Part shown: positions 21,914 to 45,914 of the stretch, one piece after another
Layout of the letters: every line of letters begins with the position of its first letter
Position numbering within the stretch: the stretch's first letter is position 1
Notes under the pieces: generated by a model
What the model was told of the DNA's origin: nothing
The model's input: only the letters and a program-made list of their open reading frames with translations
Database searches by the model: none
Origin: Enchytraeus crypticus
Lineage: Eukaryota; Annelida; Clitellata; Enchytraeida; Enchytraeidae
Assembly: GCA_905160935.1 (NCBI GenBank)
Contig: CAJHZI010000414.1
Location: 743,001-807,000 of the forward strand
Direction: 5' to 3'
Length of the DNA stretch: 64,000 nucleotides
Translations under genes and position numbers: made by a program

Positions 21914-22334
21914 TCCGTTTCCTCATCCAGGGATGATATCAGAGACGCCCTCAACAGCACACAGCACTATTTGATGCACAATATATTTAAGCACAATATA
22001 TACTGTATACAGTGTATATTATATAGTCTGTAATAGAACAAATACTGTTAGACTACAATAGAGAAATTGCTGTAAGATATGATGGCTAAGAGCAGATAGC
22101 AGAAGCAGGATGATTTGTAACTACATGCGCTGTATTGTCAGCCTGGATGTTCCAAGTTTATCACGTTCATTATGCTTATCGTGCTTGGTTTATGAATACC
22201 CCCCCCCCCCGCTTTTCTCAACATTTATTATTGTTATCGTCTGATGAGAAAAGTAAAACAGAAGTGGCGCAATGGGTGACGCAACGCGGAGAGGCTTTAA
22301 TGTACGCGTATAATTAATTATATAATTATCGCTC

Positions 22335-22610
22335 TCTAGTGTTCTGCCAAGTGGCAGGTCCAAGGTACACATTCCTGCTCACTTGGTTCTTTCATGCTTC
22401 TTAAAGAGCACTTCATTGATATACAAATTAGTCCCTTCACAAAGTGCTATGCCGCAGTCGCACTTTAATGTAGACTGTAGTTTGGAAATAATATGACCTC
22501 TGATGTGGTTTCCCGTTGTATTCCTCAGTTTTTGCTCAGTCGCCTCTTGCAACACGTGCAGTTTACTGTTGTTCTATTCTTTAATGTCCCGTACACAACG
22601 TAGGAAAATG
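22335..22610 (-). mobile_element. Unclassified dispersed repeat
   Basis: 'tctgatgtggtttcccgttg', 'cctcagtttttgctcagtcg' and 'cctcttgcaacacg...tgtcccgtacacaac' recur at about 62800-62910 as 'tctgatgtggtttcctattg', 'cctcatttcttgcttgatcg' and 'tgtcccgtacaaaac'. The 'agtgttctgccaagtggcag' start recurs at about 61943. Family unknown; orientation is a guess. Confidence 0.6.
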
Positions 22611-22848
22611 TTAACATTTAAATCATTATTTGGGAATTTTCACCAGTAAGAATCCTGTTAATAGGGTTGGCTTTAAATTGGATCAGCAGGTTTATAGTTC
22701 TGGCCCACAGCTCGCCGTCGCTGATGTGCCTTCCAGACACGAAACTCTTCTAACCTCGGATGTAGAATTCCTCATGTATATAGCCCGAAATAGAGCCGAT
22801 ACCGGAAGTTTAGTGTTTGGATATACCTGCATGTATGGTTCTATACTT

Positions 22849-22882
<34 letters not shown>

Positions 22883-23126
22883 CCTTGCTGCTCTACGGTA
22901 CCTCTCTCTCTCTGTTTCTCTTTCTTCTTCTTCTTTTCTCTCTTTTTTTCTTTTTTTCTTTCTTTCTTTCTTTCTTTCTCTCTCTATCTCTGTGTATAAT
23001 TGCTTCGCCACCTCTCCTTCACTCTCTCTTTCTTTCTTTCTCTCTCTCTCTCTCTCTATCTCGTCTATCCTTCTTTATGTATCTATTCTATACTTTCTAT
23101 CACTCTCCCTTTGTCTCCCTCTCTTA

Positions 23127-23155
<29 letters not shown>
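22849..23155 (+). repeat. (CT)n / pyrimidine-rich tract
   Basis: Long runs of ctctct and tttctttc. The long serine/leucine open frames across it are low-complexity artefacts. Confidence 0.92.
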
Positions 23156-23158
<3 letters not shown>

Positions 23159-23721
23159 CTCATACTATCTCATAATGCCGCACATACCTCTCCGCACATC
23201 TTACACTAGCTCTATTATCAGATGCCGTTGTTTCGCTCTACAGCTCTGTACTGAGTATATATTTACCATCGCTTACCTATCCAGAGTCCAGACTGCCTGA
23301 GCTTCTGATCAGTGAGTGCTAAGCTCTTCAGCATTGATGAACTAGCTAGCTGTAGATATTTATCATTATTGCTTTAATAGTTACTTATAAAAAATATAAA
23401 TTATAGAAAGTTTGTAAACTATGTTGGAGATATACATATACATGTATATAAAATAATACTTTATTTTGACGAAATGATCGCTTTCAAAAGTTGTTTTTTC
23501 CATTGCTGCATATACTAATAACTTTGATATTCGAGTTAATATTATGCAATATTCGTATTATACTAAACCTTAGCACAAACTATGCAGCAGATTAGTAAAT
23601 TTCGTTCCCTTTGTTTTTATACGCTTATACTCTTCAGGAGTTAGAAAATAGTTTAACTCCTTGTAACACACCAATCAAACAGGTGGCCCTTAAGTTAGAT
23701 TTGAGGGGACTGTATCTTTAA

Positions 23722-23853
23722 AAAAGCTAAGGTTAACGTCAGTTTTCTCACTCGAAATCGATGTCAGTGACGAGTGAGCCCAGGATTTGAACCCAGCACA
23801 TACCGATCCGCGGTCGAGTGTCTCACCGACTTCGCCACTGGCTCCAGCCATTA
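23722..23853 (-). mobile_element. SINE family B, full-length antisense copy
   Basis: 'cgtcagttttctcactcgaa', 'atcgatgtcagtgacgagtg', 'ggatttgaacccagcacata', 'ccgatccgcggtcgagtgtc' and 'gccactggctccagcca'. Confidence 0.9.
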
Positions 23854-23906
23854 GCGAAGACTTACCTTTACAGAAAGTCAGCAACATGACATGTTTAAGC
23901 TTTAAA

Positions 23907-23908
<2 letters not shown>

Positions 23909-23946
<38 letters not shown>
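23909..23946. repeat. (TA)n microsatellite
   Basis: TA run of about 36 bp after a family-B SINE. Confidence 0.9.
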
Positions 23947-23947
<1 letters not shown>

Positions 23948-24609
23948 TTCATGTAGTCCCCTAATCGTGTATGTATGCATTGAATAACCACGCCATCAAC
24001 AGTTGCTGTGCGTACACCGTTAGCTTGTGCACACACATTCATTGATGCAGTCTGGACTGAAGGCTGAACTGAGAACATCCAGACCTAAGGATTGAAGAAC
24101 GTCAGTTGTTCTGAGTTGTTAACGGCAGCAGCTGCGCATAAGACATTATGATGTTTCGATTAGCTGGATTTTCTGAAGAAGCTTCTTCTTAGAGGATTTA
24201 ATGCAGGAGAATATTTTATTTCAAGTAAGTCCTATTGTTTGTGCTATGTAAAAATTTATGGCTAAAATTTAACATAGTTATTATTTCAATGCATTAATTA
24301 TATGACTTTTATATAAATTTGTAACAAATTGTTTAAAGTAGAAAATGTTAAGAGAGTTTGATATGTGATATGCAAGCACAGGCATTACATATTGCTTTCG
24401 AATACGTAGAAGGTATAGCGACATCACATACTTTAATCACGAATATTGTTAAATCAAGTAGACCTACATTACGTATTGCTTTCATCGTGTTGCCTTCGCA
24501 TATTATGTGAAAGAAATGAAATTAGACAGTACGAAAGATTCATTTAACATCCTATTCTTGCGAACAAACTGAAACACTGATGTAATTTAATACCTCAATT
24601 GTTTAGTTG

Positions 24610-24780
24610 ATACAGTTCGAGTTAAACTTATTATTAAATAATGTAGTACGAGTTAAACTTATTATTAAATAATATAGTACGAGTTAAACTTATTATTAAA
24701 TAATGTAGTACGAGTTAAACTTATTAAATAATATAGTACGAGTTAAACTTATTATTAAATAATATAGTACGAGTTAAACT
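24610..24780 (+). repeat. 31-bp tandem repeat, about five copies
   Basis: Units of 'cgagttaaacttattattaa' plus 'ataatgtagta', one copy with a 3-bp deletion. It is in a gene-free stretch; no splice junction nearby could be identified. Confidence 0.92.
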
Positions 24781-24789
24781 ATCTCTCTT

Positions 24790-27700
24790 TTCTCTAAAGA
24801 CAAGCTGTTGATAAATTCTCTATATTTGTTCAGTCGTTTAGCTAAATTAAACAGTTCAAAGAACTGTAAAATAATTGTATATCTAAAGGATTTATTATTG
24901 AAATAAATTGTCTCAAGCAAAATGCGCTAAATTTGCAGACAAGTGGACTTTTTTATATTCAATAAAGATTTAAAGTCTGACTTCGCCCTAAGTGATTTAG
25001 CAGGGTCGGTTTCTTAGTTCACGGCATACAGAGAATAGAATTTGCTTAGTTTACTAGATAAGTGTTGAGTGTTACATGTATGAATTGTTTAATGATCAAA
25101 TCACTTAGAGAGTCAATGAAAATTCTGTCATCCCATAGCTCTCTAGCCAGAGCGAGAGAAAAATGGCGAAGGAAAGAGTCGAGAGAAAGAGGGTGAGAGA
25201 AAGAAAGCGAGGAAGAAAAAGAATTGAAATTTTATTTTGAAAGTCGACGAGAATCGAATAGAATCATAGTGCCCGATTATCTATCAGGCGAGTATTTGTT
25301 TAAATTGTTTGCGGGTTAATCTCTTACTCAGACACCTATATCTTTCAGACTAAGACTAAATTTGAGGTTACACTGTTAGGAGGTTATACTGCTAGGATTA
25401 TATGGTCTCGCATTTACAAGTATAACGATGCTAATGTTAATCTGAACTACAAACTAAGAGTCTCTCTGAAACTAAAGCGCCACTTATGCATATGCACGAA
25501 GCTTTGAGTTACCCGCGATTTAAGAGTATAATGTTTAATGACACTAAATTTGACTAAAATGTTATCGTACATTTAAAGTTGTTGACCATACTAAATTACT
25601 AATACATGCATAATTGCACTTCTTGCTTAATGGCGTTGCAAACTGCTGGATACTTGCATAAAGCGCTTCGTATCAATTTACGTAGACATAGAATAACAAG
25701 TTGGGAAAATGAGCTTACCGTATGATTTTATGACATAAGAAGTGTATATGTCGGTATTTCGCTGATAACTTTTGATAAAATAAAATATTTTGGCAGACAT
25801 TATACTATCTGCATGTATATGTATAAGGCTTGGCGCTTGTAGGGTGTTTTTAGCGATTGCACTTACATGTCGCAGTGATTTGGCTTCAACTAAAATTACT
25901 GATATCTGCTTTTCATAACTTCCCCATGCATCGTCAGTCTTCTCTTTGGCGCAGTTCCAACCGATGACTTTGTCATTTCCCTCTTTTTCTCAAATTTTCG
26001 TGCAAATAGTGCAACAGGATTATCCTAATTGTTATTTATTGAGGACTTCATCCACAAACCGAGCTCTGACTATCCTGATCTCATCTGTAGCGGTTGCTAA
26101 GGTATCTAAGGTATATAAGGTATCACTTTTCTAATCTTATTTCAGAGGCATTAAACCTGGTTAGCAGGTGCAATGAGAACGTGCCTCCTTTATACCAACA
26201 AATCTGAAAGACTGCTTGCTACGTTGTATCTACTAACTGAAAGCGGTATGTGATTATAGTTCTTTCAAAGCGGTAGTTCTATCTCAAAATCACTACTGTC
26301 ACTGATGCAGCTTTTTACTTCGAAATGAAAACGTTAAATTGTTTTCGGTCTTTCAGTAATTAATAATAACTTTAATTAGTAAATAGTAACTGTAATTACT
26401 AGTAGCCGGCAATAATATTATTTGTATTCTGTCTACTTGTATGCACTTAGTGTATATTTTGATTCAGTTACAAATAAATGATCATGGTTCCTCTCTCATA
26501 ATAAAAGTAATAGGCATGGGCTATTATTTACGTGTCATTATTATACTTGCTTTTAAAGGAATTAAAAATCATTTGCCGCAATGCAATTCATACAGCGGCT
26601 GCACTGGTATGTAGATCACGCTGTGCATGTTGAATGCAAGCCTGCAGGCTATATGATATGTTCAGTGCATAATGCTATATCGTATGCTTCTGTCGTATGC
26701 TTCATTAATTAGTTATGCAATCACGTAAAACTGTGAGCCTTTCGATAATTAAATTGTTCGCTGGCTCATTATGTAATAGCCATGAGATGAATTATGTATT
26801 TATCTCTCTTTCGCTCTCTCTCTCACTCTCTCTCTCTCCTCTCATCCACTCGGTGCCCAATGAACTTAAAAAAATTCGGTTAAATATTAATTTTGAAACT
26901 AACGTCAAATCGTATCATTAAAGTCATCTAATGCAGATGCACTAAAGTGCATTTGCTTATTAAATAGTAATTATCCTAGAACCAGTGAAAATGGATTGAT
27001 TGAAAGTTTCTTAATTATAAAGTAAGATGGCTAACAGTATATGGAATCGTTGCAGTGGACCTCTAAAAGTCTACTTAGCGTTCATTGGACGGACTTGGAG
27101 TATATTTATATTTATGTCGGTTAAGTATAACTATAAATGGATGTTTGCTCGAAATTTATTTCTAACCAGTTTACTTATAAAACCATTTGATCTTGAGTTT
27201 CTCTGCCATTTCATTATTAATCAATTGACTGAACATGACATGACTGAGCAAGAACGTGAGTGATTCGATTAGTTTGCTCATATCGATTTACTAGGAATAC
27301 TTAAAACGCCGCCTCGGAAACGACGCGGAGAACATCGACGCATTGATTTAGTGGACAATTTGCAAAAGCACTGGACCGAATAATACTGCAGCCTAAGAAA
27401 ATAAGAGAAGCTTAAGATCAATCGAAGAGTAAAAAAACAGATTTATCAATCAGTTCAAATAATCCAATGATAAAGTAGACCTAATAACCTTTTAGTTAGT
27501 CAGTCGGATGATCGAATGAGTCTGTTTATTTGTTTATAATTATGTTATCGTTTTTCGATAAGTTTCCTAAACTGTGCATAAGATTTCTATTCAAGTCTAC
27601 ATGCGATTCAGCAATTTCGTGCCAGATACGCAGCTTTCAGTGTTCTAGCTCTTTCGCAGTTTTCTCACCTTACTTTTTTAATTTATTAGTTATTTAGACA

Positions 27701-28980
27701 AAAAAAGCTCACACTACAAGTCTGTAATCTATATAGGCCTATGCATAAGCTTACAGATATGCTTGTTCAAAGTATAGCAGTATACACACTAATAAGCTAT
27801 AAATAATGTAATTCTTATTAATGTGGCATATATTTATTAACTTAACTTCATCGCATTCAGCCAATGATAATCCCTTGATATAGCGTCTAGTTATGCGACA
27901 CGTGATAAGCTAAGTTCTGGTGCCTTACTGTCTATCCCGAGTCTCTCTATTAGGCCTATTGGGTTTTCAAGAGAGTGTGATCCTTTAACGTAGAGTCGTA
28001 GAGTAGTAGATAAACAACATTTTATAGTTTACGATGTCTTGGTACTTGTTCACTCTCTCTCTATTTTTAACAGTTTCAAATTACCAGTAGCTCGCTCTAC
28101 AGGCTTGTTTTACGGCTACAGGATTTCACTAGTGTAGGACTGTAGGGCAGAGATCTGCAAGCACGGTGAATGCTTGTTGAATTTGCACAACATGCCAAAT
28201 CATTATCGTCTTTCCCACCGTTAGCAGTTTTGTTTATGGAAAATAGTTTATACTTAGCAGCCATAATAAAGTGAATTAAGTATAATGTGTTGTAAAACTA
28301 CGCATAAAAGGTATCAAATATAGTCTCACTGCAAAAACTAGGTTAAATATTTTTCGAACTCGCGACAAATTATTAGATAAGGAATCTAAATCAAACTGTA
28401 AATGATACATAGCACAGTGGCACTGCTGTTGAAATCTTTAATCAAATTTAATGCAAAGAAAAGAAAGCTAAAGTTCGTTCATGGCCTCTTTTAACAAACT
28501 TTTACTTCAAGAAGATGTTTAACTTTTTAAACTGAATATCGTAAGTCTTAAGTGTTGAATCCACAGCCTATCCAAATTGTTAAAGTTCATATGTTAATCA
28601 TAATTATCTCTAAATCAATTAAATGAATAGTAACGTTGTAAATGTGCCACATATACAGTAATATCGAAAACGTTGTGAGGTTTAAAGACTTTCGTGTTTA
28701 AAGGAATATTGAATTCTTTACAGAAATTGAGTTATTGATCGCCCTAAGAGAGTCTAAGATCAATAAATGAAGAGTGATTGCCGATATAGAAGCTATAGAA
28801 TAAAGTAATCGATCCTTATTCAAATCGATTATTGACTGAACTTTCAATGCCCAGCTTCATTGTACTAAGAGAAATTTGATTTGTTTTCACGAATGACTGA
28901 TAGACTCACAAAAGAGCATGATCTCTATAATTTTCAAGTACACTGGTAGACTCGCAAAAGCGCTTGGTCTCTGTACTTTT
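24790..28980. other. Gene-free stretch before the plakin gene
   Basis: No convincing exon. Contains a purine-rich run at 25160-25215 and a short (CT)n tract at 26800-26845. Short open frames (25946-26134, 27027-27263) have no family match or splice context. It could be an upstream intron of longer plakin transcripts, but nothing shows this. Confidence 0.45.
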
Positions 28981-28989
28981 TAAATAATC

Positions 28990-29288
28990 CGGCACAATTA
29001 AACATAACGGCACACTGGGTCAGGAAGCACAGATGCTTGTTTAAGACCCATTTCCTCCTTCCTCTCCATGGTTATTAGTAATCGTTGCCTTTTATGATGG
29101 CGCATCAATTGCAGCCGGCGCGGATTTAAGAATAACCTTCCATCACCCTGGGATTTTTTGCTTCCTAAGCTTTTACCAACACTCGGTCTTTCAAGGTGGT
29201 CACCCACAAAGTACTAACCGAGGTCGATGCAGCTTAACTTCGATAATTGACGCGCAACTAAACCAAGTGCGCTAATCCCGCCGTCTAA
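28990..29288 (-). mobile_element. 5S-rRNA-derived SINE (SINE3-like), copy 1
   Basis: Read in reverse, it begins GGCGGGATTAG..., then TCGAAGTTAAGCTGCATCGA, CCTCGGTTAGTACTTTGTGG, GTGACCACCTTGAAAGACCG and AGTGTTGGTAAAAG. This follows the internal-promoter half of eukaryotic 5S rRNA (GAAGTTAAGC...GGTTAGTACT...GGGTGACC...GGGTGT). After the 5S-like head come about 170 bp of unrelated body. It matches the opposite-strand copy at 46250-46530 almost throughout. Confidence 0.88.
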
Positions 29289-29962
29289 TTATTAATTCAT
29301 CATTGACGAGTTTTTTTAAAATAAGTCTGATCCATACTTAAAGGACTTAATTCCATGGGGGTTTCAGGGGAGTGATGAATTGTAGAAAATTAAAAACTTG
29401 CAAATAAAGATGCAGATTTTGGTTGGTATAACTTGGACTGACGACTGAAAATAATTTTGCTATTGTTTATAAACACTAAACGCAACGGTAAAATTTAAAA
29501 ACTCAACATTTGTGAAGATTTGAAATATGTGCAATTTTCTTTAAATGCGTACAAAATTTGCACGATAACAAAATAACAAAATAAATTGTGTTATTTATAA
29601 CTTCATTTGACTTCTTCATGCGCCATTATACGCCGTAACACTCAGAACTCCCTGGTGATGACAGAGAATTTGGATTTTATGTCAACTCTTTGCAAAATTT
29701 TCATTATAATAGATCAACTCAGATTTCCAATAAGCTCAATCTGGTGCATTAAATTAGAGTTATTTGCTTCAGAGAATTAGTGCGTTGTTTTGTACTGTAC
29801 TTGATGTTTGGACTTAGCAAGCTATGGTTATGCAACCTGTTTTAAAGCGAAAGATATGCTCGTGATTATGGTGATTTTAACTTTTGTAATTGAAATGATT
29901 TTATTATTATGAAATTTTAGATGATCACAACATTATAAAGGAATACCTTGTTACCAGCGAAT

Positions 29963-42870
<12,908 letters not shown>

Positions 42871-42938
42871 TGCTAAACATATCATCGTTATCTAGTAGAT
42901 TATCGTAGAAATGAATGCTACTTAAGAAACTGTTTGAA

Positions 42939-42944
42939 AATAAA
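42939..42944 (+). terminator. Polyadenylation signal AATAAA of the plakin gene
   Basis: First AATAAA after the plakin stop codon, 69 bp downstream, so the 3' UTR appears very short. Confidence 0.6.
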
Positions 42945-43664
42945 GCTAAAAAGTTATATGTTTTTACGTCAGTTTTCGTAGAATTCGTCGTACAAGGGAT
43001 GCTGAGAATGAGCCTTTGCATCGCTACCTGAAACTTTGATCAGCTTTCGGTCTAAATTTGTCTAAAAAGTCTAAATTTTGGATGTGCAGTAGTAATTATA
43101 TAAATCATCATTAAATCATAAAAAGATGAAAGTTCGAGCCAGTAGCCCAACGGTGTCAGAGATTGCTATTTTCGAGTACTGATGCGAGTTTTATTTTTAT
43201 ACGGAATGCATGCTTAGCTTTTGTATTAGCCATTCACTTTTGAAAATTGCTCAGACGAATGCTTAGATTTTCTCTTTCTAGTTTCCGGTATTTCTTGTTT
43301 GCTATAGATATTTAGATAATTCTGTGATTAATCATTCATCACTTAAATGTTTTTCCTGTACTGTTACTTATAAATTCTTACACTGAATTAAACAAACATG
43401 GCTCACGATCCCTACAACCATTATGTCTGATCTGATTAGCTGACAACGAAATTTTTTGTTACTGGTAAAATTGTCACTTAGAAAATGACGGTCTTAATCA
43501 GAATATCACCTTCATATCATAATTTTTAAGCTTTTATTTACTCATTTTATATTCTATAAATAACTTCAATAATACTTTTCTACAATAGTCTTGTGTATGT
43601 GATTTTTATAGCTAGGTCTTTAACTATAGCTAAATATTGTAGCATATGGAAAAGTTGTTTGTCA

Positions 43665-43775
43665 ATGGATCAGAAGGCCTATGTGAAGGGTTTAAATCCA
43701 ATGTTAGTCCCGTCACTGCTAAGCTTTCGACATAGGAATCTAATGTCAAAATAAGCTTTTATATTAATTTAGCCT
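43665..43775 (+). mobile_element. tRNA-derived SINE, diverged
   Basis: 'gtgaagggtttaaatccaat' (B-box-like), 'cccgtcactgctaagctttc' and 'aggaatctaatgtcaaaata' then 'agctttta' follow the family-B layout. Confidence 0.6.
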
Positions 43776-44019
43776 TAATAATTAAGTAGGCCGATTTTTT
43801 ATTTGAGACTTTTCCCATCTCAACATTATGTTCCCCGCGCCTCAAGATCGGCATAATTACACTTATGTATGTGTTGGATTCGCCCTATCCCTATAACAAA
43901 GTTTTCCCAATCTACTTGTAATAGGCAGAAATTTCTTAGTGCAACAAAAGCAGTTAGTGTAATCTTATTATCACCCGAGAAGCTAACTTTTATCAAATGA
44001 ATTTTCTCAATGTTTTACA

Positions 44020-44146
44020 TAACCGACTTCGGTAAGATACTCGACCACGGATCAGTTGATGCGGGTTCAAATCCTGGGCTCGCCCGTCACTGACATCGCT
44101 TTCGAGTGAGGAAACTGACGTTAACCTTAGCTTTACCAGCTTTAAC
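44020..44146 (+). mobile_element. SINE family B, best-preserved copy
   Basis: 'accgacttcggtaagatact', 'cgaccacggatcagttgatg', 'cgggttcaaatcctgggctc', 'gcccgtcactgacatcgctt', 'tcgagtgaggaaactgacgt' and 'taaccttagctttaccagct'. The GGTTCAAATCC B box and tRNA-like spacing indicate a Pol III tRNA head. Confidence 0.92.
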
Positions 44147-44149
44147 AGA

Positions 44150-45060
44150 TTAATTTAAGCAATAACACATTTAGGCTATATGCGTAGAGCATCAAACTAC
44201 GGATACTGTCACTAAAAGAGGATAAAGTACACCTACAAGGCCTAAATACATTCAGTAGTCCCAGTAGGCCTATATAGCCCATATATTGTGCACGCGTAAG
44301 CTGCAATTAAGTACTAATATGTGCAATTGCAAAATTGTGGTATGTAGCCTACCCAATTAATTGACCTTCATATAAAAGATAAAAGCAAGGTAATAGGAAT
44401 TTCGAATTTTTACGCCCGAATCAACACAACCGAATTCTGGTTGTTTTTCTATATAATAACCTCTAAATTAATGTTAAAAGTATATGAATTAAGTTAGTGA
44501 GCGCGATATATGGAATCCATATTCAGCTTTAAATAGTATTTAATTAGGCCTATAGGGCCTGAGCTTTTCACAACTTTGATTTTGTCAGATATTCTACATT
44601 TTACGAAAATTGGATGGACGAAAGCTATAAATTGATTTGCCTGTAGGCCCATATAATTAGGCTATACAAAGTATATCCATTGAAATTGCCTACGCCTATA
44701 GATTATTTACTACATTTACCCCATAACCTTTGATATTGCTCAATCTGATAAATGATCCTTAGATGGACATATTCTTGACTTGTCCCGTGTTGTGTCCGGG
44801 ACACTGAAAAATAGAACAATCGTTAACTGCACTTCTAAGAAGCGACTGAACATGCAAGAAGTGAAGAATTAAGGTAACGGAAAACCACCTCAGTAGTTAT
44901 TTTTTCCTAGGCTATAGTTTTCACATATAATATAATTATACTTAGGCCTACTTACTAGTCCAGTTTTTATTGGTGGAGTTCAAAATACAAGCTATTAATA
45001 ATTTTATAAACTTCTAGCAGCTTAGGGCCTACTTCCACTTATCTTAGTTTTCATAATAAA
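44150..45060. other. Intergenic stretch rich in TAGGCCTA-like words
   Basis: No gene. AGGCCTA, GGCCTAT and close variants occur repeatedly (near 44240, 44268, 44547, 44645, 44690, 44915, 44945 and 45025). A family-A 5' fragment ('aatagaacaatcgttaactg') lies at about 44808-44900. Confidence 0.6.
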
Positions 45061-45076
45061 ATTCAAGACCTTAAAA

Positions 45077-45260
45077 TGCCTTTCTCACAAATAATTTCAG
45101 AAATAATAATTCTAAAATTATTTCAAATGCAAAGGAATTTTTTATAAAACAGGCTATCAAAAGCGAAGATCAAAAGGCACCAACTGTCAACAGTAACTTG
45201 CAATCTATGAGAAAATGAAGAATTAATTAAAACAAAAGATAACAACTATATATATATACA

Positions 45261-45327
<67 letters not shown>

Positions 45328-45507
45328 TTTCTCACAAATAATTTCAGAAATAATAATTCTAAAATTATTTCAAATGCAAAGGAATTTTTTATAAAACAGG
45401 CTATCAAAAGCGAAGATCAAAAGGCACCAACTGTCAACAGTAACTTGCAATCTATGAGAAAATGAAGAATTAATTAAAACAAAAGATAACAACTATATAT
45501 ATATACA

Positions 45508-45577
<70 letters not shown>
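45077..45577 (+). repeat. 247-bp tandem duplication upstream of LMAN2
   Basis: The block starting 'tgcctttctcacaaataatt' and ending in a TA tract at 45323 is repeated from 45324 without visible substitution in the unique part. Each copy ends in its own (TA)n run interrupted by 'acagta'. The second copy's TA tract ends about 340 bp before the LMAN2 start codon. Confidence 0.96.
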
Positions 45578-45914
45578 CTCAGATACTCTGTAATAGCGGG
45601 CGTTGGAACGCGTACTTATTTTGGACTGATTATCTGAATTTTAGAATTTGCACCATTTCTGGACCTTATTTTCGCTCGCCGCCTTGATTTTGTCTCAATA
45701 GTGCTCGATGTTGTCATTGATGACTGTGGCACGCTAATTGTTGTTCTTATTGTTATTAACTAGACCAATAAAAAGATCCAATAAATTAATTGAAATAACA
45801 ATGTATATTTCTACAAACCAAACTTTTGTGGTCGCTGCAACGTCACATGATTGTGGAATAAGAGTTTATTGTTGATGTGTTGAAAATTGATGAAAGTCAA
45901 TAGAATATGTAAAA

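Noticed and set aside
22630-23300. Serine/leucine-rich frames
   Set aside because: Low-complexity CT tract. The first part (22630-22830) is not obviously repetitive but has no splice or family support.
24060-24226. Possible 5' UTR exon ending TTTCAA|gtaagt, with a short ATG frame
   Set aside because: The donor is good, but there is no acceptor-side partner or in-phase link to the plakin exons that I can defend.
24610-24780. CRISPR-like array of 31-bp repeats
   Set aside because: The repeats are contiguous with no unique spacers and the DNA is eukaryotic.
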